Assembly: GCF_011752995.1 (NCBI RefSeq)
Contig: NZ_VWWL01000001.1
Location: 372,001-436,000, forward strand
DNA from: Burkholderia sp. Ax-1724
GTDB taxonomy: Bacteria; Pseudomonadota; Gammaproteobacteria; Burkholderiales; Burkholderiaceae
Length of the DNA stretch: 64,000 nucleotides
Direction of reading: 5' to 3'
Shown: positions 18,161 through 27,587 of the stretch, one piece after another
Numbering within the stretch: position 1 is the stretch's first letter
Layout: each line of letters opens with the position of its first letter
The notes under the pieces: generated by a model
Told to the model about the DNA's origin: nothing
The model's database searches: none
The model's input: only the letters and a program-made list of their open reading frames with translations
Program-made: the position numbers and the translations under genes

Positions 18161-20077
18161 TCAGTCGCGCGCCGACGGAGCCGCGCCGTGGCTGAGCCAG
18201 TCGAGCACGGCCGTTGCGTCGTCGTCGGCGCCTTCGCGCGCCTTCTCGACCGTCTCGGTCACGTCGTCGCTCGGCACCGCGCGGCGGATCGCCACGCCGA
18301 CCGCCAGAATGTCGATCATCACGAGATGCAGGATGCGCGAGATCATCGACAGCTGCGACTCGCGAATCTCGATGTGATCGGTTTCCAGCGCGACGGTCGC
18401 GCGCTTGGCGAGCGGCGTATTGCTCGAGGTGATCGCGATCACCTTCGCGCCGGCCTGCATCGCCACGTCGAGCACGCGCAGCAGTTCGGGCGCGCGCCCC
18501 GACTTCGACACGGCCACGATCACGTCGCCCTTGCCGAGCAGCGCGGCCGAGGCCGCCTGCATGTACAGGTCGCCGTAAGCGATCGTCGGGATGCCGAAGC
18601 GGAAGAACTTGTAGTGCGCGTCCTGCGCGACGATGTTCGAATTGCCGAGCCCGTAGAACTCGATGCGCCGCGCGCCGTTCAGCAGGTCGATCGCACGCTC
18701 CACATGCTCGAAGTTCAGATGTTCGCGCAACTGCAGGATCGCCGAGACGGTGTTGTCGAGCACCTTCGCGCCGAAGTCGGTGGCGGTGTCGCCGAGATGC
18801 ACCTGGCTGTGGCTGACCGGGATCGTGCCGGTCAGGCCGGTCGCGAGCTTGAGTTTGAAATCCGACAGGCCCTGGCAGCCGAGCGAGCGGCAGAAGCGGA
18901 TCACGGTCGGCTGGCTTACGTCGGCCTTGCGCGCGATGTCGACAATCGGATCGTTGATGATCGAGCGCGGATGGTTCAGCGCGAGGTCGGCGACGCGGCG
19001 CTCGGCCGGCGTCAGCGCGTCGCGCATCTGGCGAATCCGCTCGAACACGGCCGACGAACTGCCGCCCGCGCGGTTCGACAGCTGCTCGGCGAGAATCGCC
19101 GAGACGCCGAGAAACGCCGGATATTCGGCGGTAATCACATAGGTCGGCACGTTCTGCAAGTACGCCTCGAAGCGGCCCTTCGCCTCGAAGCGCTTGCGGA
19201 ACGACGAGCGCGCGAAGAATTCGCCGAGGCGCGGCACGACGCCGCCGCCGATGTAGATGCCGCCCAGCGCGCCGAGCGTCACCGCGATATTGCCGGCGAA
19301 GGTGCCGAGAATGCCGCAGAACACGTCGACCGATTCGGCCGCGAGCGGCTCGCCTTCGAGCGCGCGCTTGACGATCTCGATCGTGTCGACGTTGGCCGCG
19401 ACGCGCTTCTTGTCGCGGCCCGCCAGCGCACGGTAGATCACCTCGATGCCGGGACCCGCGGCCACGCGTTCGAACGACACGTGCGACCACTTCTTGCGCG
19501 CGTAGTGCAGCACGATATCTTCACGCTCGTCGGCGGGTGCGAAGGTGGCGTGGCCGCCTTCGCTGCCGAGTGCGATCCAGCGGTCGTCGGCGGGAATCAG
19601 GCCCGACACGCCCATGCCGGTGCCGGGGCCGAGCAGGCCGATCACGCTGTTCGGCCGGCGCTGGCCGCCGCCCACCTGCACGCGCTGCGCGTCGGTGAGG
19701 CCCGGCAGCGCCATCGCGAGCGCGGTGAAGTCGTTGACGACGAGCAGCGTGTCGAAGCCGAGCGCGCGGCGCGTCGCTTCGATCGAAAAGGTCCAGTCGT
19801 GATTGGTCATGCTGACCTGGTCGCCGTCGACCGGGTTCGCAATGGCGATCGCCGCGTGATTGACGCGGCCGATCTTGGTGTCCTTCAGATACTTCTTGAT
19901 GACCTCGGCGATGCCCGCATACTCCGCGCACGGATAGACCTGCACCGAGCCGATTTCGCCGGGGCCCGTCTCGAGCGCGAAACGCGCGTTGGTGCCGCCG
20001 ATGTCGGCCAGCAGCCTCGGTCCGTCGGCGTGCTGGCCTGCGCCCGGCACAGCTTTAGTTTGCACACCAGTAGACAT
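18161..20077 (-). CDS. glk: Fused glucokinase / HexR (RpiR-family) transcriptional regulator
   Basis: 638 residues joining two proteins. Residues about 20-335 are a ROK-independent bacterial glucokinase ([45 protein letters not shown]). Residues about 345-425 are an RpiR-type helix-turn-helix ([16 protein letters not shown]). Residues about 455-600 are a SIS sugar-phosphate domain ([20 protein letters not shown]). The enzyme makes glucose-6-phosphate. The regulator half should bind an Entner-Doudoroff intermediate, as HexR does with KDPG. Such fusions are known in Burkholderia. Its ATG overlaps the pgl end by 23 bp, so the genes are translationally coupled. Its likely operator is at 22543-22561. 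Confidence 0.93.
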   Translation of the reverse strand: MSTGVQTKAVPGAGQHADGPRLLADIGGTNARFALETGPGEIGSVQVYPCAEYAGIAEVIKKYLKDTKIGRVNHAAIAIANPVDGDQVSMTNHDWTFSIEATRRALGFDTLLVVNDFTALAMALPGLTDAQRVQVGGGQRRPNSVIGLLGPGTGMGVSGLIPADDRWIALGSEGGHATFAPADEREDIVLHYARKKWSHVSFERVAAGPGIEVIYRALAGRDKKRVAANVDTIEIVKRALEGEPLAAESVDVFCGILGTFAGNIAVTLGALGGIYIGGGVVPRLGEFFARSSFRKRFEAKGRFEAYLQNVPTYVITAEYPAFLGVSAILAEQLSNRAGGSSSAVFERIRQMRDALTPAERRVADLALNHPRSIINDPIVDIARKADVSQPTVIRFCRSLGCQGLSDFKLKLATGLTGTIPVSHSQVHLGDTATDFGAKVLDNTVSAILQLREHLNFEHVERAIDLLNGARRIEFYGLGNSNIVAQDAHYKFFRFGIPTIAYGDLYMQAASAALLGKGDVIVAVSKSGRAPELLRVLDVAMQAGAKVIAITSSNTPLAKRATVALETDHIEIRESQLSMISRILHLVMIDILAVGVAIRRAVPSDDVTETVEKAREGADDDATAVLDWLSHGAAPSARD

Positions 20078-20780
20078 CGAGTCTCACTCCCTTGTCGTTT
20101 GCCAGTTGCGAGATGGCATTTTTTTGTAGCGCGGCGGTGGCGGTATTGAGCACGTCCATCTTGCGCGGTCCTGCGATCAGCAAAAACAGCTGCTTCACTT
20201 CCTTGAGCGCCGACATCGACCAGCTCACGCGCGCATGCGGCGCCGCGCCCGGATGCACGGCCACGAAGCGCTCGGCGGTGGTGATCGCGTGATCCCATTC
20301 GGGCGCGTCGGCGAAGATCGACGCGGTGTGGCCGTCCTCGCCCATGCCGAGCACCGCGACGTCGGGCACCGCAGCAAAGCGCGGGTCCGCGTTCAGCGCC
20401 GCGACGTGCGCGTGCAGATCCTGGGTGGTGTCGACGAGCGGCCAGAACGTCGCGTCTTTGGCGGCGTTCTGCAGCAGCGTGGCATGCGCGAATTGCGCGT
20501 TGCTCGCGCTGTCGGTTTCCGGCACCCAGCGGTCGTCGACCAGCGTGACCGCGATGCGCGCCCAGTCGAACGCTTGCGTGGACAGCGTTTGCAGGAACGG
20601 CCGCGGACTGCTGCCGCCCGACACGGCCAGCATGGCGGGACGCGCGGGGCGCACGAGCGGGGCCGGCGTGCCGGTGGCGGCCGCCTGTGCGGCAAGCGAC
20701 GCATGCAACGCATCGCCGACCGCTTGCGCCAGCGCCTCGGATTGGGCGCGCTGGTCGTCGAAAGCGTGAAGCTCGATCAC
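20055..20780 (-). CDS. pgl: 6-phosphogluconolactonase
   Basis: Hydrolyses 6-phosphogluconolactone to 6-phosphogluconate, between Zwf and the Entner-Doudoroff steps. The 241 residues contain [10 protein letters not shown] (phosphate loop), DDRWVP and the diagnostic [12 protein letters not shown]. It lies between zwf and glk::hexR on the minus strand and overlaps the latter by 23 bp. The 204-bp gap to zwf shows no clear terminator, so one transcript zwf-pgl-glk::hexR is likely. Confidence 0.95.
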   Translation of the reverse strand: MIELHAFDDQRAQSEALAQAVGDALHASLAAQAAATGTPAPLVRPARPAMLAVSGGSSPRPFLQTLSTQAFDWARIAVTLVDDRWVPETDSASNAQFAHATLLQNAAKDATFWPLVDTTQDLHAHVAALNADPRFAAVPDVAVLGMGEDGHTASIFADAPEWDHAITTAERFVAVHPGAAPHARVSWSMSALKEVKQLFLLIAGPRKMDVLNTATAALQKNAISQLANDKGVRLDVYWCAN

Positions 20781-20984
20781 TTCTCCTCCGTGCAGCTTTT
20801 TGTTGGGTCTGCGGCAACGCGCCGTCTGCCCTCGTGCGATACCTGCAAGGCGAGGTGGCCTGCAGCGTGTTCGCGCGAGTCCGGTGCGTTGCCGTTCAGT
20901 TCGTCAGTGGGTTTTTTGCCTGCGCCGCGCGGTGTTGCCCTCGAACCGGTGCGGCGCCTTCCCTCAATCTCAATGCAGTACCAC

Positions 20985-22448
20985 TTAATTCTCTTCCTCG
21001 AGCCAGCAGGTGCCGTGCTGCGCGAGCATCGCGCTCGCCGCGGCCGGTCCCCACGTGCCCGCCGCGTACGGCTTGGGCGGCCGCGTCGAGGCTTTCCATT
21101 CGTTCAGGATCGGCTCGACCCAGCGCCATGCGGCTTCCTGTTCGTCGCGCCGCACGAACAGCGCGAGGCGCCCGTGGATCACGTCGAGCAGCAGCCGTTG
21201 ATACGCCTCCATCTGGCCTTCGCGGAAGAACTGGTCGAACGCGAGGTCGAGGTGCACGCTCGCGAGGTTCATGCCTTCGCCGGGCTGCTTCGCAAGACAA
21301 TACAGACGGATCGTCTCGTTCGGCTGCAAACGGATCACGAGCCGGTTCGCGCCGGCGCGCAGCGCCGAGGCGCCGAGCGCCGAATGCGGCACCGGACGGA
21401 AATTCACGACGATTTCGGCGACGCGATCGGCAAGCCGCTTGCCCGTGCGCAGAAAAAACGGCACCCCGGCCCAGCGCCAGTTCTCGATCTCGACCTTCAG
21501 CGCGACGAAGGTTTCGGTCGAGCTATCGGGCTTCACGCCGTGCTCGGTCGCGTAGGCCGGCACCGCGCTGCCGCGGATCACGCCCGAATGATACTGGCCG
21601 CGCACCGCGACCTTGGCGATTTCCTGCGAATCGATCGGTTTCAGCGCGCGCAGCACGCGCAGCTTTTCGTCGCGCACCGAGTCGGAATCCATCGAATGGG
21701 GCGGCTCCATCGCGACGATCGAGAGCAATTGCAGCAGATGGTTCTGCACCATGTCGCGCAGCGCGCCGGTGTTATCGTAGAAGTCGCCGCGCGCTTCGAC
21801 GCCGAGCTCCTCGGCGATCGTGATCTGGATGCTCTCGACCCATTCGCGGCGCCACAGCGGCTCGAACAGCGCATTGCCGAAGCGCAGCGCGAGCAGATTC
21901 TGTACCGGCTCCTTGCCGAGGTAGTGGTCGATCCGGTAGATCTGCTCTTCCGCGAAGATTTCACCGACTGCATCATTAATTGCATTCGACGACCTGAGAT
22001 CGTAGCCGAGCGGCTTTTCGAGCACGATGCGCGCGTTGGCATTGAGCCCGACCGCGGCGAGCGCGTGGCAGATCGGCACGAACAGCGACGGACCGGTCGC
22101 CAGATAGAACACGCGGATGCCGGGCAGGTCCTGAAGCGCGTCGCGCAGATGCACGAAGTCTTCCGGCTTGCCGAGATCGATCTTTACGAACTCGATGCGC
22201 GCGAGGAAGCCGGCCCATGCCGCCGCGTCGACACCGTTCTTCGACACATGCGGCTTGACATGCTCCTCGACCCATTGCAGGTACTCGCCGCGATCCGCCA
22301 CATGCCGCGCCACCGCGACGATCTTGCCGCTTTCGGCCAGCATGCCGCCGGCCCGATGCGCCTCGAACAACGCGGGCAGAATCTTGCGCATCGACAGATC
22401 GCCGGTTCCGCCGAAGAGAACGAAAGTGAAGCTTGAGTCGGTTTGCAT
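20985..22448 (-). CDS. zwf: Glucose-6-phosphate 1-dehydrogenase
   Basis: Oxidises glucose-6-phosphate with NADP, feeding the Entner-Doudoroff and pentose-phosphate routes. The 487 residues begin MQTDSSFTFVLFGGTGDLSMRK (nucleotide-binding GGTGDLS) and carry the active-site sequence RIDHYLGKEPVQN. The length is typical. I chose the ATG before QTDSSF; the open frame extends 17 codons further but that part has no family match. It is the first gene of the leftward sugar operon. The promoter overlaps the HexR-type palindrome about 95-125 bp upstream. Confidence 0.96.
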   Translation of the reverse strand: MQTDSSFTFVLFGGTGDLSMRKILPALFEAHRAGGMLAESGKIVAVARHVADRGEYLQWVEEHVKPHVSKNGVDAAAWAGFLARIEFVKIDLGKPEDFVHLRDALQDLPGIRVFYLATGPSLFVPICHALAAVGLNANARIVLEKPLGYDLRSSNAINDAVGEIFAEEQIYRIDHYLGKEPVQNLLALRFGNALFEPLWRREWVESIQITIAEELGVEARGDFYDNTGALRDMVQNHLLQLLSIVAMEPPHSMDSDSVRDEKLRVLRALKPIDSQEIAKVAVRGQYHSGVIRGSAVPAYATEHGVKPDSSTETFVALKVEIENWRWAGVPFFLRTGKRLADRVAEIVVNFRPVPHSALGASALRAGANRLVIRLQPNETIRLYCLAKQPGEGMNLASVHLDLAFDQFFREGQMEAYQRLLLDVIHGRLALFVRRDEQEAAWRWVEPILNEWKASTRPPKPYAAGTWGPAAASAMLAQHGTCWLEEEN

Positions 22449-22532
22449 GAGTCTCCGTCGATGTCCTGAAGGGCCGCCGCGCTGAGCGCGTATCTGCACC
22501 GGAAAGGCGACCGTAGTCCGATAAAATATTTT

Positions 22533-22561
22533 TTGACACTGAATTGTAGTTTAACTACAAT
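22533..22561 (+). promoter_or_regulatory. Sigma-70 promoter for the sugar ABC transporter operon
   Basis: TTGACA (22533-22538), 17-bp spacer, TACAAT (22556-22561), close to consensus. The -10 lies in the right arm of the HexR-type palindrome. Predicted transcript start is about 22568. Confidence 0.75.
22543..22561. promoter_or_regulatory. HexR-type operator palindrome
   Basis: ATTGTAGTTTAACTACAAT is a perfect 9-1-9 palindrome. Its core TGTAGTTTAACTACA matches the published HexR pattern TGTARTNNNAYTACA. It covers the -10 elements of both divergent promoters, so bound HexR should block zwf and the transporter together. The match to HexR is inference from the consensus, supported by the hexR domain encoded three genes away. 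Confidence 0.8.
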
Positions 22562-22570
22562 CCAAATCAA
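22543..22570 (-). promoter_or_regulatory. Putative sigma-70 promoter for zwf
   Basis: On the minus strand TTGATT (22570-22565), 16-bp spacer, TACAAT (22548-22543). The -10 is the left arm of the same palindrome. Predicted start is near 22536, giving a zwf leader of roughly 90 nt. Confidence 0.55.
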
Positions 22571-22982
22571 GAGGTAGCGTAAATTCGATGAAAAAAGCGT
22601 GAGCTGTTCAGGCGGTACGCGCGCTTCTGCGAATCGATGGGCGTCCCCGGCATGTTAGCGGACAACGCCCGTCGATACGTGTCAGCCGCCGCTGGCGATA
22701 GCTGGCCGAGGTCGGGTTTGCGTCGAATTTGCGTATGAAGCACCTCGAGTCTGCCGCGCGACGCGGGCAGGCAAAAATCAAAAGAGGAGACAGTCTTTGC
22801 ATTCCGAACCACTCACCTCTTGAGCGTCCGGCGGCCGGCCATCGGTCCGCCGGCACATGCTTCGCGCATGCGCCCGACCGTGCTCGATCGCCCAGTGTTT
22901 TGCCTGTTTGAACCAACCACAGCACCCTGGCGATATCAGGGGTCATTCGTTTTTTTGTTCAGGTGTCTGGAGGAGATAAGCA

Positions 22983-24230
22983 ATGAAATTTCGCGCGATC
23001 ATGGGCGCTCTGTGCGCTGCGGGTCTGATGTGTGGCGTGTCGGCCGTGCAGGCTGCCGAGTCGGTCGAAGTGCTGCACTGGTGGACGTCGGGCGGCGAAT
23101 CGAAGGCCGTCGGCGTCCTCAAGGACGACATGACGAAGCAGGGTTACACGTGGAAGGACTTCGCGGTCGCGGGCGGCGCCGGCGCGGCTGCCATGACGGC
23201 ACTGAAGACGCAGGTGATCTCGGGCAACGCGCCGAGCGCCGCGCAGATCAAGGGCCCGCTGATCCAGGACTGGGCTTCGCAGGGCGTGCTGGTGCCGATC
23301 GACTCCGTCGCGGGCGACTGGAAGAAGAACCTGCCGCCGGAAATCGACAAGATCATGCATGCGGACGGCCATTACGTCGCCGCGCCGTTTTCGGTGCACC
23401 GCGTGAACTGGCTGTACATCAACAAGGCAGCGCTGGATAAAGCCGGCGGCAAGGTGCCGACCTCGTGGCCCGAGTTCTTCGCGGTCGCTGACAAGATGAA
23501 AGCCGCGGGCATCCAGCCGATCGCGATGGGCGGCCAGCCGTGGCAGGACCTGACGCTGTGGGAAGACGTCGTGCTGTCGCAAGGCGCGGACTTCTACAGG
23601 AAGGCGCTGGTGGACCTCGACGAGAAGACGCTGACCTCGGACAAGATGGTTCAGGTGTTCGACACGGTCCGCAAGATCCAGGGCTACTTCGACGCGGGCC
23701 GCACGGGCCGTGACTGGAACCTCGCCACCGCCATGGTCATCAACGGCAAGGCCGGCATGCAGTTCATGGGCGACTGGGCGAAGGGCGAATTCTCGAACGC
23801 CGGCAAGAAGTCGGGCACCGACTTCATCTGCGCGGCCGTGCCGGGCACGGAGAAGGCCTATACGTTCAACGTCGACTCGTTCGTGTTCTTCCAGCAGAAG
23901 GACCAGAAGGCGGCAACGCCGGGTCAGCTCGCGCTTGCGAAGACGATCATGTCGCCGGACTTCCAGGAGCAGTTCAGCCTGTACAAGGGCTCGATCCCGG
24001 TGCGTCTCGGCGTGTCGATGGCCAAGTTCGACGACTGCGCGAAGAAGTCGTACGCGGATGAGCAGGTCGCGATCAAGGCCGGCGGCTACGTGCCGTCGCT
24101 CGCTCACGGCATGGCGCAGCCCGATGCGGCAGCCGGCGCGATCTCCGACGTCGTCACGAAGTTCATGAACTCGCAGGAAGATTCGAAGAGCGCGGTGCAG
24201 GCGCTCGCGAAGGCAGCGAAAACCAGGTAA
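22983..24230 (+). CDS. Sugar ABC transporter substrate-binding protein
   Basis: 415-residue periplasmic binding protein of the family 1/MalE cluster, with signal peptide MKFRAIMGALCAAGLMCG ending near QAAES. The mature protein starts VEVLHWWTSGGESKAV, typical of glucose/mannose or other monosaccharide binders. GRDWNLATAMVINGKAGMQFMGDW is the usual central motif. It is the first gene of a four-gene importer. Its position opposite zwf and the glucokinase fusion, with a shared HexR-type operator, makes glucose or a related hexose the most likely substrate, which is inference. A strong hairpin follows the gene and may keep its mRNA level above that of the permeases. Confidence 0.9.
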   Translation: MKFRAIMGALCAAGLMCGVSAVQAAESVEVLHWWTSGGESKAVGVLKDDMTKQGYTWKDFAVAGGAGAAAMTALKTQVISGNAPSAAQIKGPLIQDWASQGVLVPIDSVAGDWKKNLPPEIDKIMHADGHYVAAPFSVHRVNWLYINKAALDKAGGKVPTSWPEFFAVADKMKAAGIQPIAMGGQPWQDLTLWEDVVLSQGADFYRKALVDLDEKTLTSDKMVQVFDTVRKIQGYFDAGRTGRDWNLATAMVINGKAGMQFMGDWAKGEFSNAGKKSGTDFICAAVPGTEKAYTFNVDSFVFFQQKDQKAATPGQLALAKTIMSPDFQEQFSLYKGSIPVRLGVSMAKFDDCAKKSYADEQVAIKAGGYVPSLAHGMAQPDAAAGAISDVVTKFMNSQEDSKSAVQALAKAAKTR

Positions 24231-24262
24231 GCGAAGTCAGTCGGTGAAGTAAGCGAGGCATT

Positions 24263-24292
24263 GCGCCCGGCGCTCTTTCAGGCGCCGGGCGC
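24263..24292 (+). other. Intercistronic stem-loop after the binding-protein gene
   Basis: Perfect 11-bp stem GCGCCCGGCGC/GCGCCGGGCGC with an 8-base loop, in the 162-bp gap between binding protein and first permease. There is no U-run. Such structures often protect the upstream mRNA from 3' decay and give more binding protein than permease. Confidence 0.65.
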
Positions 24293-24392
24293 GGGCTTCA
24301 TCGTGGTTTCATGGAGTCACATCCAGGCCGTCGCGGTTTCGCGCGCAACGCGCGAGCCAGCCTGACGGTCCAGTTTCAGCAGGAGTCGAGTA

Positions 24393-25331
24393 GTGACTGC
24401 TTCTATCAGCGGAAACGGGAAAACGGCCGCCGCCACCCGCCGCGCGTCGCCCACGGCGGCCTTGGCCGATCGCTGGATTCCGAAGCTGGTGCTCGCACCC
24501 AGCGTCGTTATCAGCCTGGTCTTCGTCTATGGCTTCATCGCAATCACCGGCTATCTGTCGCTGTCCGATTCGCGGCTGATGCCCCGTTTCGACTTCGCGG
24601 GCCTCGACCGTTACCGCGAACTGTTCGACAACGACGTGTTCTGGACCTCGGCTGCCAATCTCGGCTGGTTCGGCATTCCGTTCATCGCCATCTGCATCGG
24701 CCTCGGGCTTTTTCTCGCGATCCTGCTCGATCAGCAGATTCGCAACGAGGGCGCGCTGCGCGCCGTGTTCCTGTACCCGATGGCGCTCTCGTTCATCGTG
24801 ACCGGCACGGCCTGGCAGTGGATTCTCACGCCGAGCATCGGCATCGAGAAGGTGTTTCACGACTGGGGCTGGACGAGCTTCTCGTTCAACTGGCTCGGCG
24901 ACCCCGACAAGGCAATTTTCTGTATCGTGATCGCGGCGGTGTGGCAGTCGACCGGCTTCGTGATGGCGCTGTTCCTCGCGGGCCTGCGCGGCGTGGACGG
25001 CGAAATCTTCAAGGCCGCGCAGATGGATGGCGCGAGCCTGCCGACCATCTACCGCAAGATCGTGATTCCGAGCATGCGCCCGGTGTTCTTCTCGGTGCTG
25101 CTGATTCTCTGCCACATCACGATCAAGACCTTCGACCTCGTCGTCGCGCTGACCGCGGGCGGTCCGGGTACCTCGTCGTCGCTGCCGGCCATCTTCATGT
25201 ACACGTTTTCGTTCAATCGCGGGCAACTCGGCGTCGGCGCGGCATCGTCGATGATGATGCTCGCCACCGTCGTGGCCGTGCTCGTGCCGCTGATGTATAT
25301 GGAATCGAGGAGCACGCGCAATGCAGCCTAA
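24393..25331 (+). CDS. Sugar ABC transporter permease (first subunit)
   Basis: 312-residue inner-membrane permease of the MalF-like group. An N-terminal cytosolic stretch precedes six membrane helices, the first near residues 35-58. The EAA loop, which contacts the ATPase, reads EIFKAAQMDGASLPTIYRKIVIP. The start is GTG with AGGAG eight bases upstream; there is no closer ATG. It overlaps the next permease by 11 bp, a typical coupled pair. Confidence 0.92.
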   Translation: MTASISGNGKTAAATRRASPTAALADRWIPKLVLAPSVVISLVFVYGFIAITGYLSLSDSRLMPRFDFAGLDRYRELFDNDVFWTSAANLGWFGIPFIAICIGLGLFLAILLDQQIRNEGALRAVFLYPMALSFIVTGTAWQWILTPSIGIEKVFHDWGWTSFSFNWLGDPDKAIFCIVIAAVWQSTGFVMALFLAGLRGVDGEIFKAAQMDGASLPTIYRKIVIPSMRPVFFSVLLILCHITIKTFDLVVALTAGGPGTSSSLPAIFMYTFSFNRGQLGVGAASSMMMLATVVAVLVPLMYMESRSTRNAA

Positions 25332-26178
25332 GATGACGCTCAGCCGTGCCGTCATTTACGCGGCCCTGATCCTGTTCGCCCTGTACTTCCTGTTCCCGCT
25401 CTACGTGATGCTGTCGACGTCGTTCAAGGACATCGACCAGCTGCGCACCGGCAACCTGCTCACGCCGCCGTCGCACTGGACCTTCGCGCCGTGGCTCAAG
25501 GCGTGGAGCGGCGCCTGTACCGGCGTGCGCTGCGACGGCATGCAGCCGTTCTTCATGAACTCGGTGCGCATGGTGATTCCGGCCGTGCTGATCTCGTCGA
25601 TTATCGGCGCGTTCAACGGCTATGTGCTTACGCACTGGCGCTTTCGCGGCGCCGATCCGATCTTCACGATGCTGCTGGTCGGCTGCTTCATTCCGTTCCA
25701 GGCGATCCTGCTGCCGATGGCGCGTCTCGAAGGCTTTCTCGGCCTGTCGAACACGACGAGCGGCCTCGTGCTCGTGCACGTGATCTACGGCATCGCGTTC
25801 ACCACGATGTTCTTCCGCAACTTCTACGTGAGCGTGCCGGCCGAACTCGTGAAGGCGGCACGCATCGACGGCGCGGGTTTCTTCACGATCTTCACGAAGA
25901 TCCTGCTGCCGGTGTCGCTGCCGATTTTCATGGTGTGCCTGATCTGGCAATTCACGCAGATCTGGAACGACTTCCTGTTCGGGATCGTGTTCTCCGGCGT
26001 CGATTCGATGCCGATCACGGTGGCGCTGAACAACCTCGTGAACACCTCGACCGGCGTGAAGGAATACAACGTGGACATGGCCGGCGCGATCATCGCGGCA
26101 TTGCCGACGCTGCTGGTCTACATCATCGCCGGACGCTATTTCGTGCGCGGCCTGACGGCCGGCGCGGTGAAGGGCTGA
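25321..26178 (+). CDS. Sugar ABC transporter permease (second subunit)
   Basis: 285-residue MalG-like permease with about six membrane helices. Its EAA loop is ELVKAARIDGAGFFTIFTKILLP. The short insert GACTGVRCDGMQPF before the second helix has two Cys residues, which could form a periplasmic disulfide. It pairs with the upstream permease to form the channel. The ATPase gene follows after 112 bp. Confidence 0.92.
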   Translation: MQPKMTLSRAVIYAALILFALYFLFPLYVMLSTSFKDIDQLRTGNLLTPPSHWTFAPWLKAWSGACTGVRCDGMQPFFMNSVRMVIPAVLISSIIGAFNGYVLTHWRFRGADPIFTMLLVGCFIPFQAILLPMARLEGFLGLSNTTSGLVLVHVIYGIAFTTMFFRNFYVSVPAELVKAARIDGAGFFTIFTKILLPVSLPIFMVCLIWQFTQIWNDFLFGIVFSGVDSMPITVALNNLVNTSTGVKEYNVDMAGAIIAALPTLLVYIIAGRYFVRGLTAGAVKG

Positions 26179-26290
26179 ACGAGGACCGGGCGAGGAGCCA
26201 CTCCCTTGAGGCGCGGCGGCGCATCGCGAAGAGAGCGCCGCCGTCACACAGACGTTTTCAGGCAGTACCAGAGAATAGAGGATTCACAGC

Positions 26291-27406
26291 ATGGCAAGCC
26301 TTTCCATCCGTGACGTGTACAAGACTTACCCGAACGGGGTGCCGGTTCTGAAGGGTGTCAACATCGACATCGAAGACGGCCAGTTCCTGATCCTGGTCGG
26401 CGGCTCGGGCTGCGGCAAGTCGACGCTGCTCAACATGATCGCCGGCCTCGAAACCGTGACCAAGGGCGAGATCCAGATCGACGGCAAGACGGTCAACAAT
26501 CTGTCGCCGAAAGACCGCGACATCGCGATGGTGTTCCAGTCGTACGCGCTCTATCCGTCGATGACGGTGCGCGAGAACATCTCGTTCGGCCTGAACATCC
26601 GCAAGGTGCCGAAGCAGGAGCAGACGCAGATCGTCGAGCGCGTGTCGAACACGCTGCAGATCAAGCATCTGCTCGATCGCAAGCCGGGCCAGCTGTCGGG
26701 CGGCCAGCGCCAGCGCGTCGCGATGGGCCGCGCCCTCGCGCGCGATCCCGTCATGTTCCTGTTCGACGAGCCGCTCTCGAACCTCGACGCGAAGCTGCGC
26801 ATCGAGATGCGTTCGGAAATCAAGCTGCTGCATCAGCGCCTCGGCACGACGATCGTCTACGTGACGCACGACCAGATCGAAGCGATGACGCTCGGCGACC
26901 GCATCGCGGTGATGAAGGACGGCATCGTGCAGCAGTTCGGCGCGCCGCAGGACATCTACGACTCGCCGTCGAACCTGTTCGTGGCGGGCTTCATCGGCGC
27001 GCCGCCGATGAACTTCATCGAAGGCAAGCTGGTCGAGCAGGGCGCGGGCGTCGGCATCGAACTCGATACGGGCGTGGCGCGCAAGGTGCTGGTGTTGCCG
27101 TTCGATTCGTCGAAGGTGCGCTCGCACGTCGGCAATAACGTGATTCTCGGTCTGCGCCCGGAGCGCATCACCGATGCGCGCGGCGCGCATGGCGACGACG
27201 GCAAGCTTCAGCCGGTCGAAGTGAAGGTCGACGTGATCGAGCCGACCGGTCCGGACACGCTCGTGTTCGCGCAGGTCAACGGCAAGCGCGTGGTGAGCCG
27301 CGTGCACCCGGCGTCGAACCCGCAGCCGCAGACGAATACGACGCTGCTGTTCGATACGTCGAAGGCGGTGTTGTTCGATCCGAGCAATGAAGAGCGGATT
27401 GCCTGA
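26291..27406 (+). CDS. Sugar ABC transporter ATP-binding protein (UgpC/MsmK/MalK group)
   Basis: 371-residue ATPase that powers the importer. Walker A is GGSGCGKSTLL (about 36-46), the Q-loop region MVFQSYALYPSMTV, the signature LSGGQRQRVAMGRA, and Walker B FLFDEPLSNLD. The C-terminal third is the OB-like regulatory domain of the MalK group (GLRPERITD). Length and layout are normal. It is the last gene of the operon, ended by the terminator at 27512-27546. Confidence 0.94.
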   Translation: MASLSIRDVYKTYPNGVPVLKGVNIDIEDGQFLILVGGSGCGKSTLLNMIAGLETVTKGEIQIDGKTVNNLSPKDRDIAMVFQSYALYPSMTVRENISFGLNIRKVPKQEQTQIVERVSNTLQIKHLLDRKPGQLSGGQRQRVAMGRALARDPVMFLFDEPLSNLDAKLRIEMRSEIKLLHQRLGTTIVYVTHDQIEAMTLGDRIAVMKDGIVQQFGAPQDIYDSPSNLFVAGFIGAPPMNFIEGKLVEQGAGVGIELDTGVARKVLVLPFDSSKVRSHVGNNVILGLRPERITDARGAHGDDGKLQPVEVKVDVIEPTGPDTLVFAQVNGKRVVSRVHPASNPQPQTNTTLLFDTSKAVLFDPSNEERIA

Positions 27407-27511
27407 TTGGGCGGTTTGCCGCGATTTGCAGTGCTGTAGCGCGGCGGTTTGCTCATCGTAGTTCGCGCGGCAGGCCGTGCAATGCGTTGAGTGCGCTGCT
27501 GCTGCATTGAA

Positions 27512-27546
27512 AAAGCCCCCTGCGTCGTATGGACGCAGGGGGCTTT
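27512..27546. terminator. Bidirectional terminator between the ABC operon and the LysR gene
   Basis: Perfect 15-bp arms AAAGCCCCCTGCGTC/GACGCAGGGGGCTTT with a 5-base loop, between convergent genes. Confidence 0.9.
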
Positions 27547-27587
27547 GTGTTTGGCGCAGGCTGCATGAGGCCGACGCCCCCGACGCG

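Larger units (their letters stand above)
22449..22982. other. Divergent regulatory region between zwf and the sugar ABC transporter
   Basis: 534 bp. The informative part is 22533-22570, with two overlapping divergent promoters and one palindromic operator (listed separately). From a start near 22568 the transporter mRNA would have a leader of about 415 nt with no gene I can support. A four-codon reading frame (Met-Lys-Lys-Ala) preceded by GAGG sits at 22588-22602. The transporter ribosome site GGAGGAGA is at 22969-22976. Confidence 0.55.
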
